This document shows positions 7,504 through 15,602 of a DNA stretch of 51,529 nucleotides, piece by piece (position 1 is the stretch's first letter; each line of letters opens with the position of its first letter). The notes under the pieces were generated by a model. It ran no database searches and was not told the origin of the DNA. It was given only the letters and a program-made list of their open reading frames with translations. The position numbers and the translations under genes were made by a program. The stretch spans positions 1-51,529 of the forward strand of contig CALUQB010000020.1 of the NCBI GenBank assembly GCA_944322815.1. Direction: 5' to 3'. This DNA is from an uncultured Bacteroidales bacterium (lineage in GTDB: Bacteria > Bacteroidota > Bacteroidia > Bacteroidales > UBA932).

Positions 7504-9678
7504 ATGATGGACTTGACAGACGAATTGTTCCCTGGATATGATGAAAGAGGCCGCAGCATGATCAGAGAAGCCTACGGCATTGCTTCCGAAGCCCTCGCAG
7601 GACAGACCAGAGGGAACGGCAAGCCGTTCATCGACCATCCTGTAAATGTAGCCAGGATAGCGGCTGACGAAATCGGTCTCCCCGCCGAATGCGTAGCTGC
7701 CGTATTTCTCCATGAGGCACACAGGTTCCATCCGGAAACCGATGTGACCGCAGGAAAAGATTTCGGAAAAGATGTCAGGACGATGGTGGACGGCCTGGAC
7801 AAGATAGCCACCATCAAGCCTAAAGACACGAAACTGGAAGCCGAAAACTACAAGAGGCTTATTGTCTCATATTCGAAAGACCCGCGTGTCACCGTACTGA
7901 AACTCGCGGACAGGCTGGAAGTGATGAGATCTCTCGACATATTCCCGAAACTGTCCCGCGAACGGAAGATTCTGGAGACACTCATGCTCTATATTCCGCT
8001 TGCCCACCAGCTCGGCCTTTACAACATGAAAAGCGAACTGGAGGACATTTATTTCAGATATGCGGAACCGGAGCAATACAGAGCCATCACGAACAAGCTG
8101 AAAAGTACCGAAAAGGACAGGCAGAAACTCATGACTCAGTTCATAGAGCCTCTGAAAAGCAAACTCTCCGAAGAAGGCATAAAGTACAAGCTGAAAATCA
8201 GGACGAAAACCGCATACTCCATCTGGAGAAAGATGCAGAAGCAGAAAGTACCTTTCGAAGGAGTTTATGACGTGTTTGCCATCAGATTCATCATAGACTG
8301 TGAACCTGACAGGGAACTTGAGCATGCCCTGTGCTGGAAGGTTTTCTCGCGCGTGACCGAAGAGTACGAATCCGACACGAACAGGCTCAGGGACTGGATT
8401 TCGAACCCGAAACCGAACGGTTACGAATCCCTCCACATTACCGTCAAGAACAAGGACAATGTCTATCTCGAAGTCCAGATCAGGACAAAAAGAATGGATG
8501 AGATAGCGGAAAACGGTCTGGCATCGCACTGGTCATACAAAGGGATCAAACACGAAGCTACTCTGGACAAATGGCTGGTATCCGTACGCCACATCCTGGA
8601 ACATCCGACAGCCGACGGAAATTCCGGCTATTACGAAGACGATCTGCCCACCCCTCCTGAAAAGGAAATCTTCGTCTTCACCCCGTCAGGCGAACTCAGG
8701 AAACTGGCAGCCGGCTCCACAGTGCTGGACTTTGCATTCGACATACACTCGAACCTTGGTATCAAATGTACAGGAGGAAGGGTGAACGGGAAAGCCGTGC
8801 CCATCAAGGAAAAACTGAAGACAGGTGATGTGGTCGAGATCATGAGCAGCAAAAACCAGAAGCCGTCACCGGACTGGCTGAATATCGTCGTCACCAGCAA
8901 GGCCAGGACGAAGATACGCCAGAAACTGAGCGAAGCCGAGTTCCGGAAAGCTGCGGAAGGCAAGGAACTTCTGGAAAGAAGGCTCAAGAACTGGAAAATG
9001 GAGCTGACCGATGAAGATATGGCCGCCATCATGAAGAAGACGCAGCACAAGACCCTGAATGCCTTCTTCGCGGCGATAGGTGACGGCAGCATGGACATAG
9101 CGGACATCAAGAACTACCTCGACAGAAAGAATTCGGAGACAGCCCAGCCGTCTGCAGAAGAACAGGAGAAACAGCAGGAAAAGCCGCAGCAGCCATCTTC
9201 GAAAAAGACGGAGGGGGCCGCAGATGACATTCTGATCATAGATGCGAAAAATGTCAAGTCGCTCGACTACAAGATGGCCAAATGCTGCAATCCTGTATAT
9301 GGAGACGATGTCTTCGGTTTCGTATCCATCAAGGATGGCATCAAGATACACCGTATATCATGTACGAACGCTGCCCGCCTTATGGAAAAATACCCTTACC
9401 GTATCCAGAAGGTGAAATGGAGCGATTCTCCCGGTACGTCCAGCTTCCAGGTGACCCTGAAAATAGTTGCCGCACACGAGGCTTCCGTAATCAACGAAAT
9501 CTTCGACACCGTGAATTCGTTCAAGGCATCGGTCAGGAATTTCAATGTCTCCGACAATGACCGTAACGGGACCTATGACATTCAGGTCAAGCTGTCCGTC
9601 CCGAACAATCTGGAACTGGACAAGGTGATCTCGCAGATCAGGGTAAAGAAAAATATTATCAAAGTGAGCAGGTTATAG
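7504..9678 (+). CDS. Long RelA/SpoT homologue, (p)ppGpp synthetase with degraded hydrolase domain
   Basis: This 724-residue stringent-response enzyme has the full long-RSH layout: N-terminal HD-type domain; synthetase (TAYSIWRKMQ, YDVFAIRFIID, KPNGYESLHITVK, EVQIRTKRMDEIAENG); TGS domain (EIFVFTPSGEL); cysteine-containing domain (KMAKCCNPVYGDD); and C-terminal ACT domain. Synthetase motifs look intact. The hydrolase site does not: the usual HD of LLHDxxED reads LHEAHRF, and LADRLHNMRT reads LADRLEVMRS, so ppGpp hydrolysis is probably lost. That makes it RelA-like, implying a second RSH elsewhere for hydrolysis (inference). Start 7504 (Met-Met) is placed by the -7 box; 7507 is equally possible. 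Confidence 0.92.
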   Translation: MMDLTDELFPGYDERGRSMIREAYGIASEALAGQTRGNGKPFIDHPVNVARIAADEIGLPAECVAAVFLHEAHRFHPETDVTAGKDFGKDVRTMVDGLDKIATIKPKDTKLEAENYKRLIVSYSKDPRVTVLKLADRLEVMRSLDIFPKLSRERKILETLMLYIPLAHQLGLYNMKSELEDIYFRYAEPEQYRAITNKLKSTEKDRQKLMTQFIEPLKSKLSEEGIKYKLKIRTKTAYSIWRKMQKQKVPFEGVYDVFAIRFIIDCEPDRELEHALCWKVFSRVTEEYESDTNRLRDWISNPKPNGYESLHITVKNKDNVYLEVQIRTKRMDEIAENGLASHWSYKGIKHEATLDKWLVSVRHILEHPTADGNSGYYEDDLPTPPEKEIFVFTPSGELRKLAAGSTVLDFAFDIHSNLGIKCTGGRVNGKAVPIKEKLKTGDVVEIMSSKNQKPSPDWLNIVVTSKARTKIRQKLSEAEFRKAAEGKELLERRLKNWKMELTDEDMAAIMKKTQHKTLNAFFAAIGDGSMDIADIKNYLDRKNSETAQPSAEEQEKQQEKPQQPSSKKTEGAADDILIIDAKNVKSLDYKMAKCCNPVYGDDVFGFVSIKDGIKIHRISCTNAARLMEKYPYRIQKVKWSDSPGTSSFQVTLKIVAAHEASVINEIFDTVNSFKASVRNFNVSDNDRNGTYDIQVKLSVPNNLELDKVISQIRVKKNIIKVSRL

Positions 9679-9707
9679 AATATTACTGATTATCAAATCG
9701 GGAAACA

Positions 9708-10244
9708 ATGAAGTTACCGGAAAATTTCGACATAGAACAGAGAGCGGCGAAGGCCAGGCAGAACTTTCTTGACGGATACAACTGCTGTCAGGCAGTACTT
9801 CTGGCTTTCCAGGATATATGGAATACCGATGAAAACACCATAGCCGCCATAGCCTCGGGATTCGGAGGAGGCATGGCCAGAATGCGTGAAGTTTGCGGGA
9901 CAGTATCCGCCATGGGAATGGCTGCAGGTTTCATCTCACCTGCCGTCCACCCGAAAAACATGGATGAAAGGACTGCGAATTATGCTCTGGTCCAGGAACT
10001 GGCCGGAGAATTCAGAAAAGAAAACGGAAGCATAATTTGCAGGGAACTGCTCGGCCTGGACAAAAAGGCTGCGGCACAGACTGCGGCCGGAGAAACAAAC
10101 ACTTCCCGAAGCCTGGTGACAGAACCTCCGCGTCCGTCGGAACGTACTCCGGAATACTACAGGAAGCGGCCATGCCCTGAACTGGTGGCATGCTCGGCAC
10201 GGATCATTGCCCGGAAGCTTGTCTCGCTTTCTGACGGGCAGTGA
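9708..10244 (+). CDS. C_GCAxxG_C_C family putative redox protein
   Basis: This 178-residue cytoplasmic protein matches the C_GCAxxG_C_C family, named for conserved cysteines around a CGAxxG-like core. The features are FLDGYNCCQAVL near the N-terminus, REVCGTVSAMGMAAG in the middle, and later cysteines in CRELLG, CPELV and ACSAR. The cysteine pattern suggests redox or metal binding; no function is established for the family. The last segment departs from the rest and its 3' end overlaps the convergent mltG gene by 41 bases. It starts 29 bases after the RSH gene and may be cotranscribed with it. Confidence 0.83.
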   Translation: MKLPENFDIEQRAAKARQNFLDGYNCCQAVLLAFQDIWNTDENTIAAIASGFGGGMARMREVCGTVSAMGMAAGFISPAVHPKNMDERTANYALVQELAGEFRKENGSIICRELLGLDKKAAAQTAAGETNTSRSLVTEPPRPSERTPEYYRKRPCPELVACSARIIARKLVSLSDGQ

Positions 10245-11262
10245 GGGCCCGCTGGAATTCACGCGCATTGCGCAGATGTTCCCTGTATGTTACGGCAAAC
10301 CTGTGCGTGCCGTCGAATTCCGGACTTGCGCAGAAATACAGGTAGCCATGTTCGTCCGGGTGCAGGACTGCATCTATGCAGGCTTTCGGAGGAACATTTA
10401 TCGGTGCCGGAGGCAGTCCCCGGTACTTATAGGTATTGTATGGAGAATCCACTGTCAGGTGCTTTTTCAGGACCCGGTCCAGTGTATAATCGAAACAGAA
10501 GCAGACAGTAGGATCCGCCTGAAGTTTCATCCCGCTGTGCAGACGGTTCAGATACACTCCGGCTATCACAGGATACTCCCGGCTCTGAAGAGTCTCTCCG
10601 CTCACTATTGAAGCCATGACGGACACTTCCAGAGGAGTCAGATCCTGCGCTGCAGCCAGAGCCACCCTTTCCTGTGTCCAGAAACGGTCATATTCTTTCT
10701 TGAAACGGTCGAAAATATCCGGGACGGACGCTGTCCAGTACAGTTCGTAAGTATCTGGAAGAAAGAGTGCGAAGACATTTTCAGGAGTAAAGCCATATCC
10801 TGCCAGAAAAGACGAATCAGCCAGTGCGGCCGCCACTTCGGCGGAATCCGCCATCATCTGCAGCCCTATGGTTTTCGCCAGCCTCCCTTTGGAACGTATA
10901 GTCCCTGAAAGCGTCAGATTCTGCGGAGTCTGCCATCCGTTCACAAGCATTCTCACGACATACGCTGCCGTATAATCCGGTTTCACCACATATTTCCCGG
11001 GTTTGAGGCCCTCTTCGAGGCCAATATCCGCAGCACATCGCTCCAGACTGCCCCTGCGTCTGGCCTCCGCCCTGTCCGTCAGGGAATCAAGGACAGCTTC
11101 GGCACCGGTGTCAGGATAAACATAAAGCGTATATTCCGCCCCGAAATTCGGAGCTTTCCTGTCGTAATAATATCTCAGACCGGCAAACAGGGCCGCACCT
11201 GCCGCCACACACAGGGTCACTGCCAAGACCCATATCATTTTCTTCTTTCCAGGCATTCCCAT
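10204..11262 (-). CDS. mltG: Endolytic murein transglycosylase MltG
   Basis: MltG cleaves nascent glycan strands at the outer face of the inner membrane and sets strand length. This 352-residue protein has one N-terminal membrane anchor (MIWVLAVTLCVAAGAAL), a LysM-like segment and the YceG domain. The catalytic glutamate is Glu223 in ASIVSGET, followed by the signature PVIAGVYLNRLHSGMKLQADPT. The usual EKET is SGET here, with the catalytic residue kept. It lies 13 bases after a GH73/LysM lipoprotein gene, so two wall hydrolases share a transcript. Its 3' end overlaps the convergent C_GCAxxG_C_C gene by 41 bases. MPGKKK, two codons in, is an alternative start. Confidence 0.93.
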   Translation of the reverse strand: MGMPGKKKMIWVLAVTLCVAAGAALFAGLRYYYDRKAPNFGAEYTLYVYPDTGAEAVLDSLTDRAEARRRGSLERCAADIGLEEGLKPGKYVVKPDYTAAYVVRMLVNGWQTPQNLTLSGTIRSKGRLAKTIGLQMMADSAEVAAALADSSFLAGYGFTPENVFALFLPDTYELYWTASVPDIFDRFKKEYDRFWTQERVALAAAQDLTPLEVSVMASIVSGETLQSREYPVIAGVYLNRLHSGMKLQADPTVCFCFDYTLDRVLKKHLTVDSPYNTYKYRGLPPAPINVPPKACIDAVLHPDEHGYLYFCASPEFDGTHRFAVTYREHLRNAREFQRALTARQKARQASGQ

Positions 11263-11275
11263 AAAATCGACAATA

Positions 11276-12331
11276 CTATTTTCTCAACAAGATCATTTCT
11301 CCGGGCATCAGTTCGCGGTCTTCATCCATACCGTTCATCTTCCTGAGGCTTTTTGTCTTCACTGCAAACCGCTGCGCTATATCACGTAAACTCTCCCCTC
11401 CTTCAGCGACATACTTGTCGACCTGGCGTGCCGCACGGGATTTCTTCGGCTGAAGATACACGACAGTCCCCGGCAAGAGTCCGCAGTCTTCATCCAGATC
11501 ATTGTATCTGAGGATTTCGGACAGAAACAGATTGTAATACCTGGCCAGATCAGCATATGTCTCCCCTTCCACTGAGTACACGAAAGGTACACCGTTCTGG
11601 GAAAAAAGCTGCCTGGTCAGTGAGAGATGCATAGTCTTCCCCCGCCTGTCAGTCAGAGGTACCGGAGTTTCGAGCTCCAAAGGTGTGGCAGGTACAGAAA
11701 CTTCTTCCGCCTTATCCGCAGCAGGAGCGGCATCTGCAGATGCAACAGAACTTTCCCGGACCTTGCCGGCCTTGTCGAACCTGGACAGATCATATTCCTC
11801 GATCAGTCTTATCAGCTTCCGCGGATAGGCCGGATCAGTGGCATACCCCGCCTTCTTCAGACCGTAGGCCCATGCCTTGTAGTCAGTCACCTTATAGTCA
11901 AACAGGAACTTGTACCTGTCCCTGTATCTCAGGAAATCGGAATGATCCCTGTATGACTCCTCAGGAGTACGGTATTTCCTGAAGCATTCGCCGTTCCTGT
12001 CATCGTCATAATATATCTTCTGGCCTTTCCAGTCGTGGCATTTGATGCCGAAATGGTTGTTCCCTTTCACGGCCAGTTCCGAAAGGCCGTTCCCGGACTC
12101 CAGCATTCCCTGAGCCAGAGTAATGCTTGCCGGCACACCGGACCGTTTTCTCTCCGCCACTGCAGTCTTCGCATAGCGGGCTATGTATTTTTCCTGCGGA
12201 CTGTCACCAACCCCGAAAAATTCCGTCTGCTCCATGTCTGAAGACAATGTCTTCGATGCGGGACCGCAACCGGCCGCCAGAATGGCAAGAGACAGCAATA
12301 CTGCGATATATCCTGTGTTCCTTTTCATCAT
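11276..12331 (-). CDS. GH73 glucosaminidase lipoprotein with two LysM repeats
   Basis: This 351-residue predicted peptidoglycan hydrolase is lipid-anchored: lipobox LAAGC with Cys22. The glucosaminidase (GH73) domain spans roughly residues 45-185, with the probable catalytic Glu78 in TLAQGMLESGNG and the motif GNNHFGIKC. Two LysM wall-binding repeats follow (about 243-290 and 305-350), each ending in a LLPG/LMPG turn. It probably cuts GlcNAc-MurNAc bonds in the periplasm during growth or division. It lies between rnz (26 bases upstream) and mltG (13 bases downstream), in a unit that begins at rpsA. Confidence 0.88.
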   Translation of the reverse strand: MMKRNTGYIAVLLSLAILAAGCGPASKTLSSDMEQTEFFGVGDSPQEKYIARYAKTAVAERKRSGVPASITLAQGMLESGNGLSELAVKGNNHFGIKCHDWKGQKIYYDDDRNGECFRKYRTPEESYRDHSDFLRYRDRYKFLFDYKVTDYKAWAYGLKKAGYATDPAYPRKLIRLIEEYDLSRFDKAGKVRESSVASADAAPAADKAEEVSVPATPLELETPVPLTDRRGKTMHLSLTRQLFSQNGVPFVYSVEGETYADLARYYNLFLSEILRYNDLDEDCGLLPGTVVYLQPKKSRAARQVDKYVAEGGESLRDIAQRFAVKTKSLRKMNGMDEDRELMPGEMILLRK

Positions 12332-12357
12332 TTTCCGTTAAGACCCGACAAAGATAA

Positions 12358-13287
12358 TCATTTTAGCGATTTCAACGGGATGTCTATGACCATTCCTTCT
12401 CTGCCAAGTACGGTTTCCGGGAATATACTACGAATCTCATCGAGATAAAACGAAACGTCGGGGAAGCGGGAGGAATAGTGTCCGGCGACCAGTTTCCCGA
12501 CCCCGGCATCTCTGGCACATGCGGCTGCCTGCACCGTAGTGGAATGGAATGTAGCCTTGGCCAAGGCTTCGTATTCCTGCGGAAATGTGGTTTCATGATA
12601 AAGAAGATCCACACCCTTTATCCAGCCCGACAGTTCAGGGAATGATGCAGTATCGCTGCAATAGGCGAAGCTGCGTGGCTCGTACGGCTGGTAAGCGGCT
12701 TCAGAATTGCAAATCACTGTACCGTCCTCACGGACCACGTCCTCTCCCCTTTTAAGGGATCCGATTTCCGACAATGTCAGTCCGAAGCGGTCGATAGCCT
12801 CCTTTCTGACATTTTTCATCGGCGTCTTTTCCCTGAAAAGATAGCCGTAGGTTTCTATCCTGTGTCTGAGAGGAAAAGCCAGCACTTCGAGACTCCTCGT
12901 CTCGAAAATCTTTACCGGGGCATCTGCAGCGACCGTATGATGTACAGGGTCGAATTTGAACCCTTCTCCGAACGATGCCATGAAATCAGAAAGGATCTTT
13001 CCGAAGGCCTCCGGAGCATATATGTGGAGTGGTGCTGTCCTGCCCAGCATGCTCATCGTCGAGAGCAGGCCGAAAAGACCGAAAGTATGGTCTCCGTGAA
13101 GATGCGAGATGAAGACCGTGTCCAGTTTCAATATGGACAGATGCTGCCTGCGAATCTGCATCTGAACGCCTTCACCGCAGTCAATCAAAAACAAGCGCCC
13201 CCGTACATCGAGTACTTGGGCGCTCGGATATCTGTTTACAGTGGGCAGGGCCGAAGCCGTGCCCAGTATATTCAGAGTGAAGTTCAT
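12358..13287 (-). CDS. rnz: Ribonuclease Z
   Basis: RNase Z is a metallo-beta-lactamase fold endonuclease that trims the 3' trailer of tRNA precursors. The metal site SHLHGDHTFG (His62, His64, Asp66, His67) is present, as are later ligands in YCSDTA, YHETTF and AGHYSSRF. At 309 residues it has the usual short bacterial form. This fits the tRNA seen at the end of the window, which carries no encoded CCA and needs such processing. It lies 11 bases after rpsA, so the two are probably cotranscribed. Confidence 0.95.
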   Translation of the reverse strand: MNFTLNILGTASALPTVNRYPSAQVLDVRGRLFLIDCGEGVQMQIRRQHLSILKLDTVFISHLHGDHTFGLFGLLSTMSMLGRTAPLHIYAPEAFGKILSDFMASFGEGFKFDPVHHTVAADAPVKIFETRSLEVLAFPLRHRIETYGYLFREKTPMKNVRKEAIDRFGLTLSEIGSLKRGEDVVREDGTVICNSEAAYQPYEPRSFAYCSDTASFPELSGWIKGVDLLYHETTFPQEYEALAKATFHSTTVQAAACARDAGVGKLVAGHYSSRFPDVSFYLDEIRSIFPETVLGREGMVIDIPLKSLK

Positions 13288-13298
13288 CCAGAAGGAGA

Positions 13299-15146
13299 TT
13301 ACTCGCCTTTTTCAAGTTTAGACTTGAGGGCTGCAAGCTCGGAGATGTCTCCGAGAGTAGTCTTCTCTATAGTGGAATTGATCTTCTTGACAGCTTTCTT
13401 CGTGTTGTCTGACTCACTTGGCTGCCTTTCTGCCTTTACAGGCTCGGCATAAGTCTTCACATGAGAAAGACCGACCCTTCTGGTGCTGCGCTTGAGGTCT
13501 GTAACCTTGAATGAAAGCTCGTCACCTGCTACAGGCATCGAACCGTCTTCCTTCACCAGTTCCTTGGCAGGGCAGAATCCTTCGATATCGTCTCCGAGGG
13601 AAACTACTGCACCCTTGTCTGAAATGCTGTCTATCTTCAGCGTATGTACTGAACCTACATTGTAAGTAGACTCGATACCTTCCCATGGATTAGGAAGAAG
13701 CTGCTTGTGACCGAGGCTGAGTTTGTGATTCTCCTCATCGAAGTCAAGGATGACGACATCGATCTTGTCTCCAGGCTGAACCATCTCAGAAGGATGCTTG
13801 ATCTTGGTCCATGAAAGGTCGCTGATGTGTACCAGACCTTCGATACCTTCTTCAAGCTCTGCAAACACGCCGAAGTTCGTAACGTTGCGGACAGTAGCCG
13901 TGTGCTTTGATCCTACAGGATATTTCTCACGGATATTCTCCCATGGATTAGGGATGAGCTGCTTGAGACCGAGTGACATCTTCTTCTCTTCCCTGTCGAG
14001 TGTCAGGATCTGAGCCTCTACCTCGTCACCTACTTTCAGGAAGTCCTGAGCTACACGGAGTCTTGGAGACCATGACATTTCGGATACGTGGATAAGGCCT
14101 TCTACACCAGGTTCGATCTCTACGAAAGCGCCGTAGTCAGCGATCAGAACCACTTTACCCTTCACCTTGTCACCTACCTTGAGGTTCGGATCCAGGGCTG
14201 ACCAAGGATGCGGAGTGAGCTGCTTCAGACCGAGAGCGATTCTCTTCTTGGCCTCATCGAAGTCGAGGATAACGACATTGATCTTCTCGTCGAGATGAAC
14301 GACTTCTTCCGGATGGTTGATCCTGCCCCATGAGAGGTCTGTGATGTGGATAAGTCCGTCCACACCGCCAAGGTCAACGAATACACCGTATCCGGTAATG
14401 TTCTTGACAGTACCTTCGAGTACCTGTCCTTTTTCGAGCTTGCCGATGATCTGCATCTTCTGCTGCTCGAGCTCTGCCTCGATAAGGGCCTTGTGCGATA
14501 CGACCACGTTCCTGAACTCCTGGTTGATCTTCACGATCTTGAAGTCCATGTTTGTGTCCACATACTGATCGTAGTCCCTGATAGGTTTCACATCGATCTG
14601 AGAGCCTGGGAGGAATGCCTCGATTCCGAAGATATCCACGATCATACCACCCTTTGTGCGGGTCTTCACATAACCCTTCACGACTTCGCCTGCATTGTAT
14701 GCGGCATTTACCATATCCCAAGAACGGAGAGCGCGGGCCTTCTTGTGCGAAAGGATCAACTGGCCCTTCTTGTCCTCAGCTGTCTCTACGAATACTTCGA
14801 CCTTGTCACCTACTTTCAGGTCCGGATTGTAACGGAACTCAGGAGCAGGGATGACACCTTCGCTCTTGTAGCCGATGTTCACGATCACTTCCCTCTTGCT
14901 GATAGAAGTGACTACACCCTCGACCACCTCATTCTCCACGACTTTGGAGAGAGTCTGGTCGTACATTTCTTCCATCTGTTTCTTTTCTTCAACGGAAACA
15001 TTGTTTCCTTCGAAGGCATCCCAGTCGAACTGATCCGGGTCGACAGACGCATTCAGGACTGTCTTGGTTTCTTCTGCAGCAGGAGCAACTGCCGGCTGTG
15101 CAGCCTCAGGAGCGGTCTCTGCTGTTACTGTTTTGTTTTCTTCCAT
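13299..15146 (-). CDS. rpsA: 30S ribosomal protein S1
   Basis: S1 binds mRNA at the 30S platform. This 615-residue version has six S1 repeats; the third to fifth are the best conserved (GVDGLIHITDLSWGR, GVEGLIHVSEMSWSP, GIEGLVHISDLSWTK). An acidic, alanine-rich N-terminal stretch of about 55 residues precedes the first repeat, as in other Bacteroidota S1 proteins. MEENK at 15146 is chosen over a methionine six codons upstream because it matches the family start. A complete TTG-N19-TATTTTTG promoter lies at 15238-15267, and the leader folds into hairpins that could serve autoregulation (inference). Confidence 0.95.
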   Translation of the reverse strand: MEENKTVTAETAPEAAQPAVAPAAEETKTVLNASVDPDQFDWDAFEGNNVSVEEKKQMEEMYDQTLSKVVENEVVEGVVTSISKREVIVNIGYKSEGVIPAPEFRYNPDLKVGDKVEVFVETAEDKKGQLILSHKKARALRSWDMVNAAYNAGEVVKGYVKTRTKGGMIVDIFGIEAFLPGSQIDVKPIRDYDQYVDTNMDFKIVKINQEFRNVVVSHKALIEAELEQQKMQIIGKLEKGQVLEGTVKNITGYGVFVDLGGVDGLIHITDLSWGRINHPEEVVHLDEKINVVILDFDEAKKRIALGLKQLTPHPWSALDPNLKVGDKVKGKVVLIADYGAFVEIEPGVEGLIHVSEMSWSPRLRVAQDFLKVGDEVEAQILTLDREEKKMSLGLKQLIPNPWENIREKYPVGSKHTATVRNVTNFGVFAELEEGIEGLVHISDLSWTKIKHPSEMVQPGDKIDVVILDFDEENHKLSLGHKQLLPNPWEGIESTYNVGSVHTLKIDSISDKGAVVSLGDDIEGFCPAKELVKEDGSMPVAGDELSFKVTDLKRSTRRVGLSHVKTYAEPVKAERQPSESDNTKKAVKKINSTIEKTTLGDISELAALKSKLEKGE

Positions 15147-15193
15147 TTTGATCAAATAAAACAAACTAGCGGGTTAAACATTATCTCTGTGCC

Positions 15194-15209
15194 TTGCCGG
15201 TGACGGCAA
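15194..15209 (-). promoter_or_regulatory. Hairpin in the rpsA 5' leader
   Basis: TTGCCG (15194-15199) and CGGCAA (15204-15209) form a perfect 6-bp stem with a 4-base loop. It falls within the predicted leader of about 85 bases between the rpsA transcription start and its ATG. A leader structure for S1 feedback control is possible; only the palindrome is seen. Confidence 0.4.
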
Positions 15210-15211
15210 AA

Positions 15212-15240
15212 TTGCCCGCCTCCGGTCAAAAGGCGGGCAA
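15212..15240 (-). terminator. Strong GC-rich hairpin between yqaE and rpsA
   Basis: TTGCCCGCCT (15212-15221) and AGGCGGGCAA (15231-15240) pair perfectly over 10 bp with a 9-base loop. On the minus strand it ends in TT and is followed by TTTTG, so it could terminate the yqaE transcript. It also overlaps the predicted rpsA -7 box and start site, so it may instead act as an operator or leader element. Confidence 0.45.
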
Positions 15241-15267
15241 AAATATGCATAATTTTCGGATTTTCAA
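15238..15267 (-). promoter_or_regulatory. Complete Bacteroidota promoter for rpsA
   Basis: On the minus strand, TTG (15267-15265), a 19-base spacer and TATTTTTG (15245-15238) match the housekeeping sigma consensus at both elements with correct spacing. Transcription would start near 15231. Confidence 0.7.
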
Positions 15268-15311
15268 AAACTTTAGGACAATAACTTTCCTTTCATGACG
15301 GAAATTTCCTA

Positions 15312-15467
15312 TTATCTGCTTTTGTTGAGTATAATCAATGCCGCAATCACACCTGGTACCCAGCCTGCGGCTGTAAGAAGCAGGACTATCAGAAATGATC
15401 CGCAGCCCTGGTCACAAACGGCAAGGGGCGGAAACAATATCGCCAGCAAAACTCTCCAGAATGACAT
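15312..15467 (-). CDS. YqaE/Pmp3 family small membrane protein
   Basis: This is a 51-residue gene on the minus strand. It starts MSFWRVLLAILFPPLAV, then CDQGCGSFLIVLLLT, and ends in GWVPGVIAALIILNKSR. This is the YqaE/Pmp3 (PF01679) plan: two membrane helices, a PPLAV turn after the first, a central polar loop and GxxPGxIxA before the second helix. The family is linked to membrane potential and stress tolerance in yeast and plants; the bacterial role is poorly defined. It lies alone between corA and rpsA, with a strong hairpin after it. A plus-strand frame over the same bases is a shadow. Confidence 0.88.
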   Translation of the reverse strand: MSFWRVLLAILFPPLAVCDQGCGSFLIVLLLTAAGWVPGVIAALIILNKSR

Positions 15468-15480
15468 TTTTTCTATGATT

Positions 15481-15539
15481 TAACGTCAGTTCGATAAATT
15501 ATTCTACTCAGTATCAGAGACTTCGTCGAACTGACGTTA
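15481..15539. repeat. 14-bp perfect inverted repeat upstream of yqaE
   Basis: TAACGTCAGTTCGA (15481-15494) and its exact reverse complement (15526-15539) are separated by 31 bases. The element lies 14 bases upstream of the yqaE start and 63 bases after the end of corA. It could be an operator, an RNA hairpin at the end of corA, or a dispersed intergenic repeat; no T-run marks it as a terminator. Confidence 0.55.
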
Positions 15540-15602
15540 CGATTTCTCCGAAATCTCCTTCTGATCACGTGTCACTCCGCCTAAATCGGGTGGCTGAGTC
15601 AT

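Noticed and set aside
15295-15483. 60-codon plus-strand frame between rpsA and corA
   Set aside because: The minus strand over the same bases encodes a clear YqaE/Pmp3 protein.
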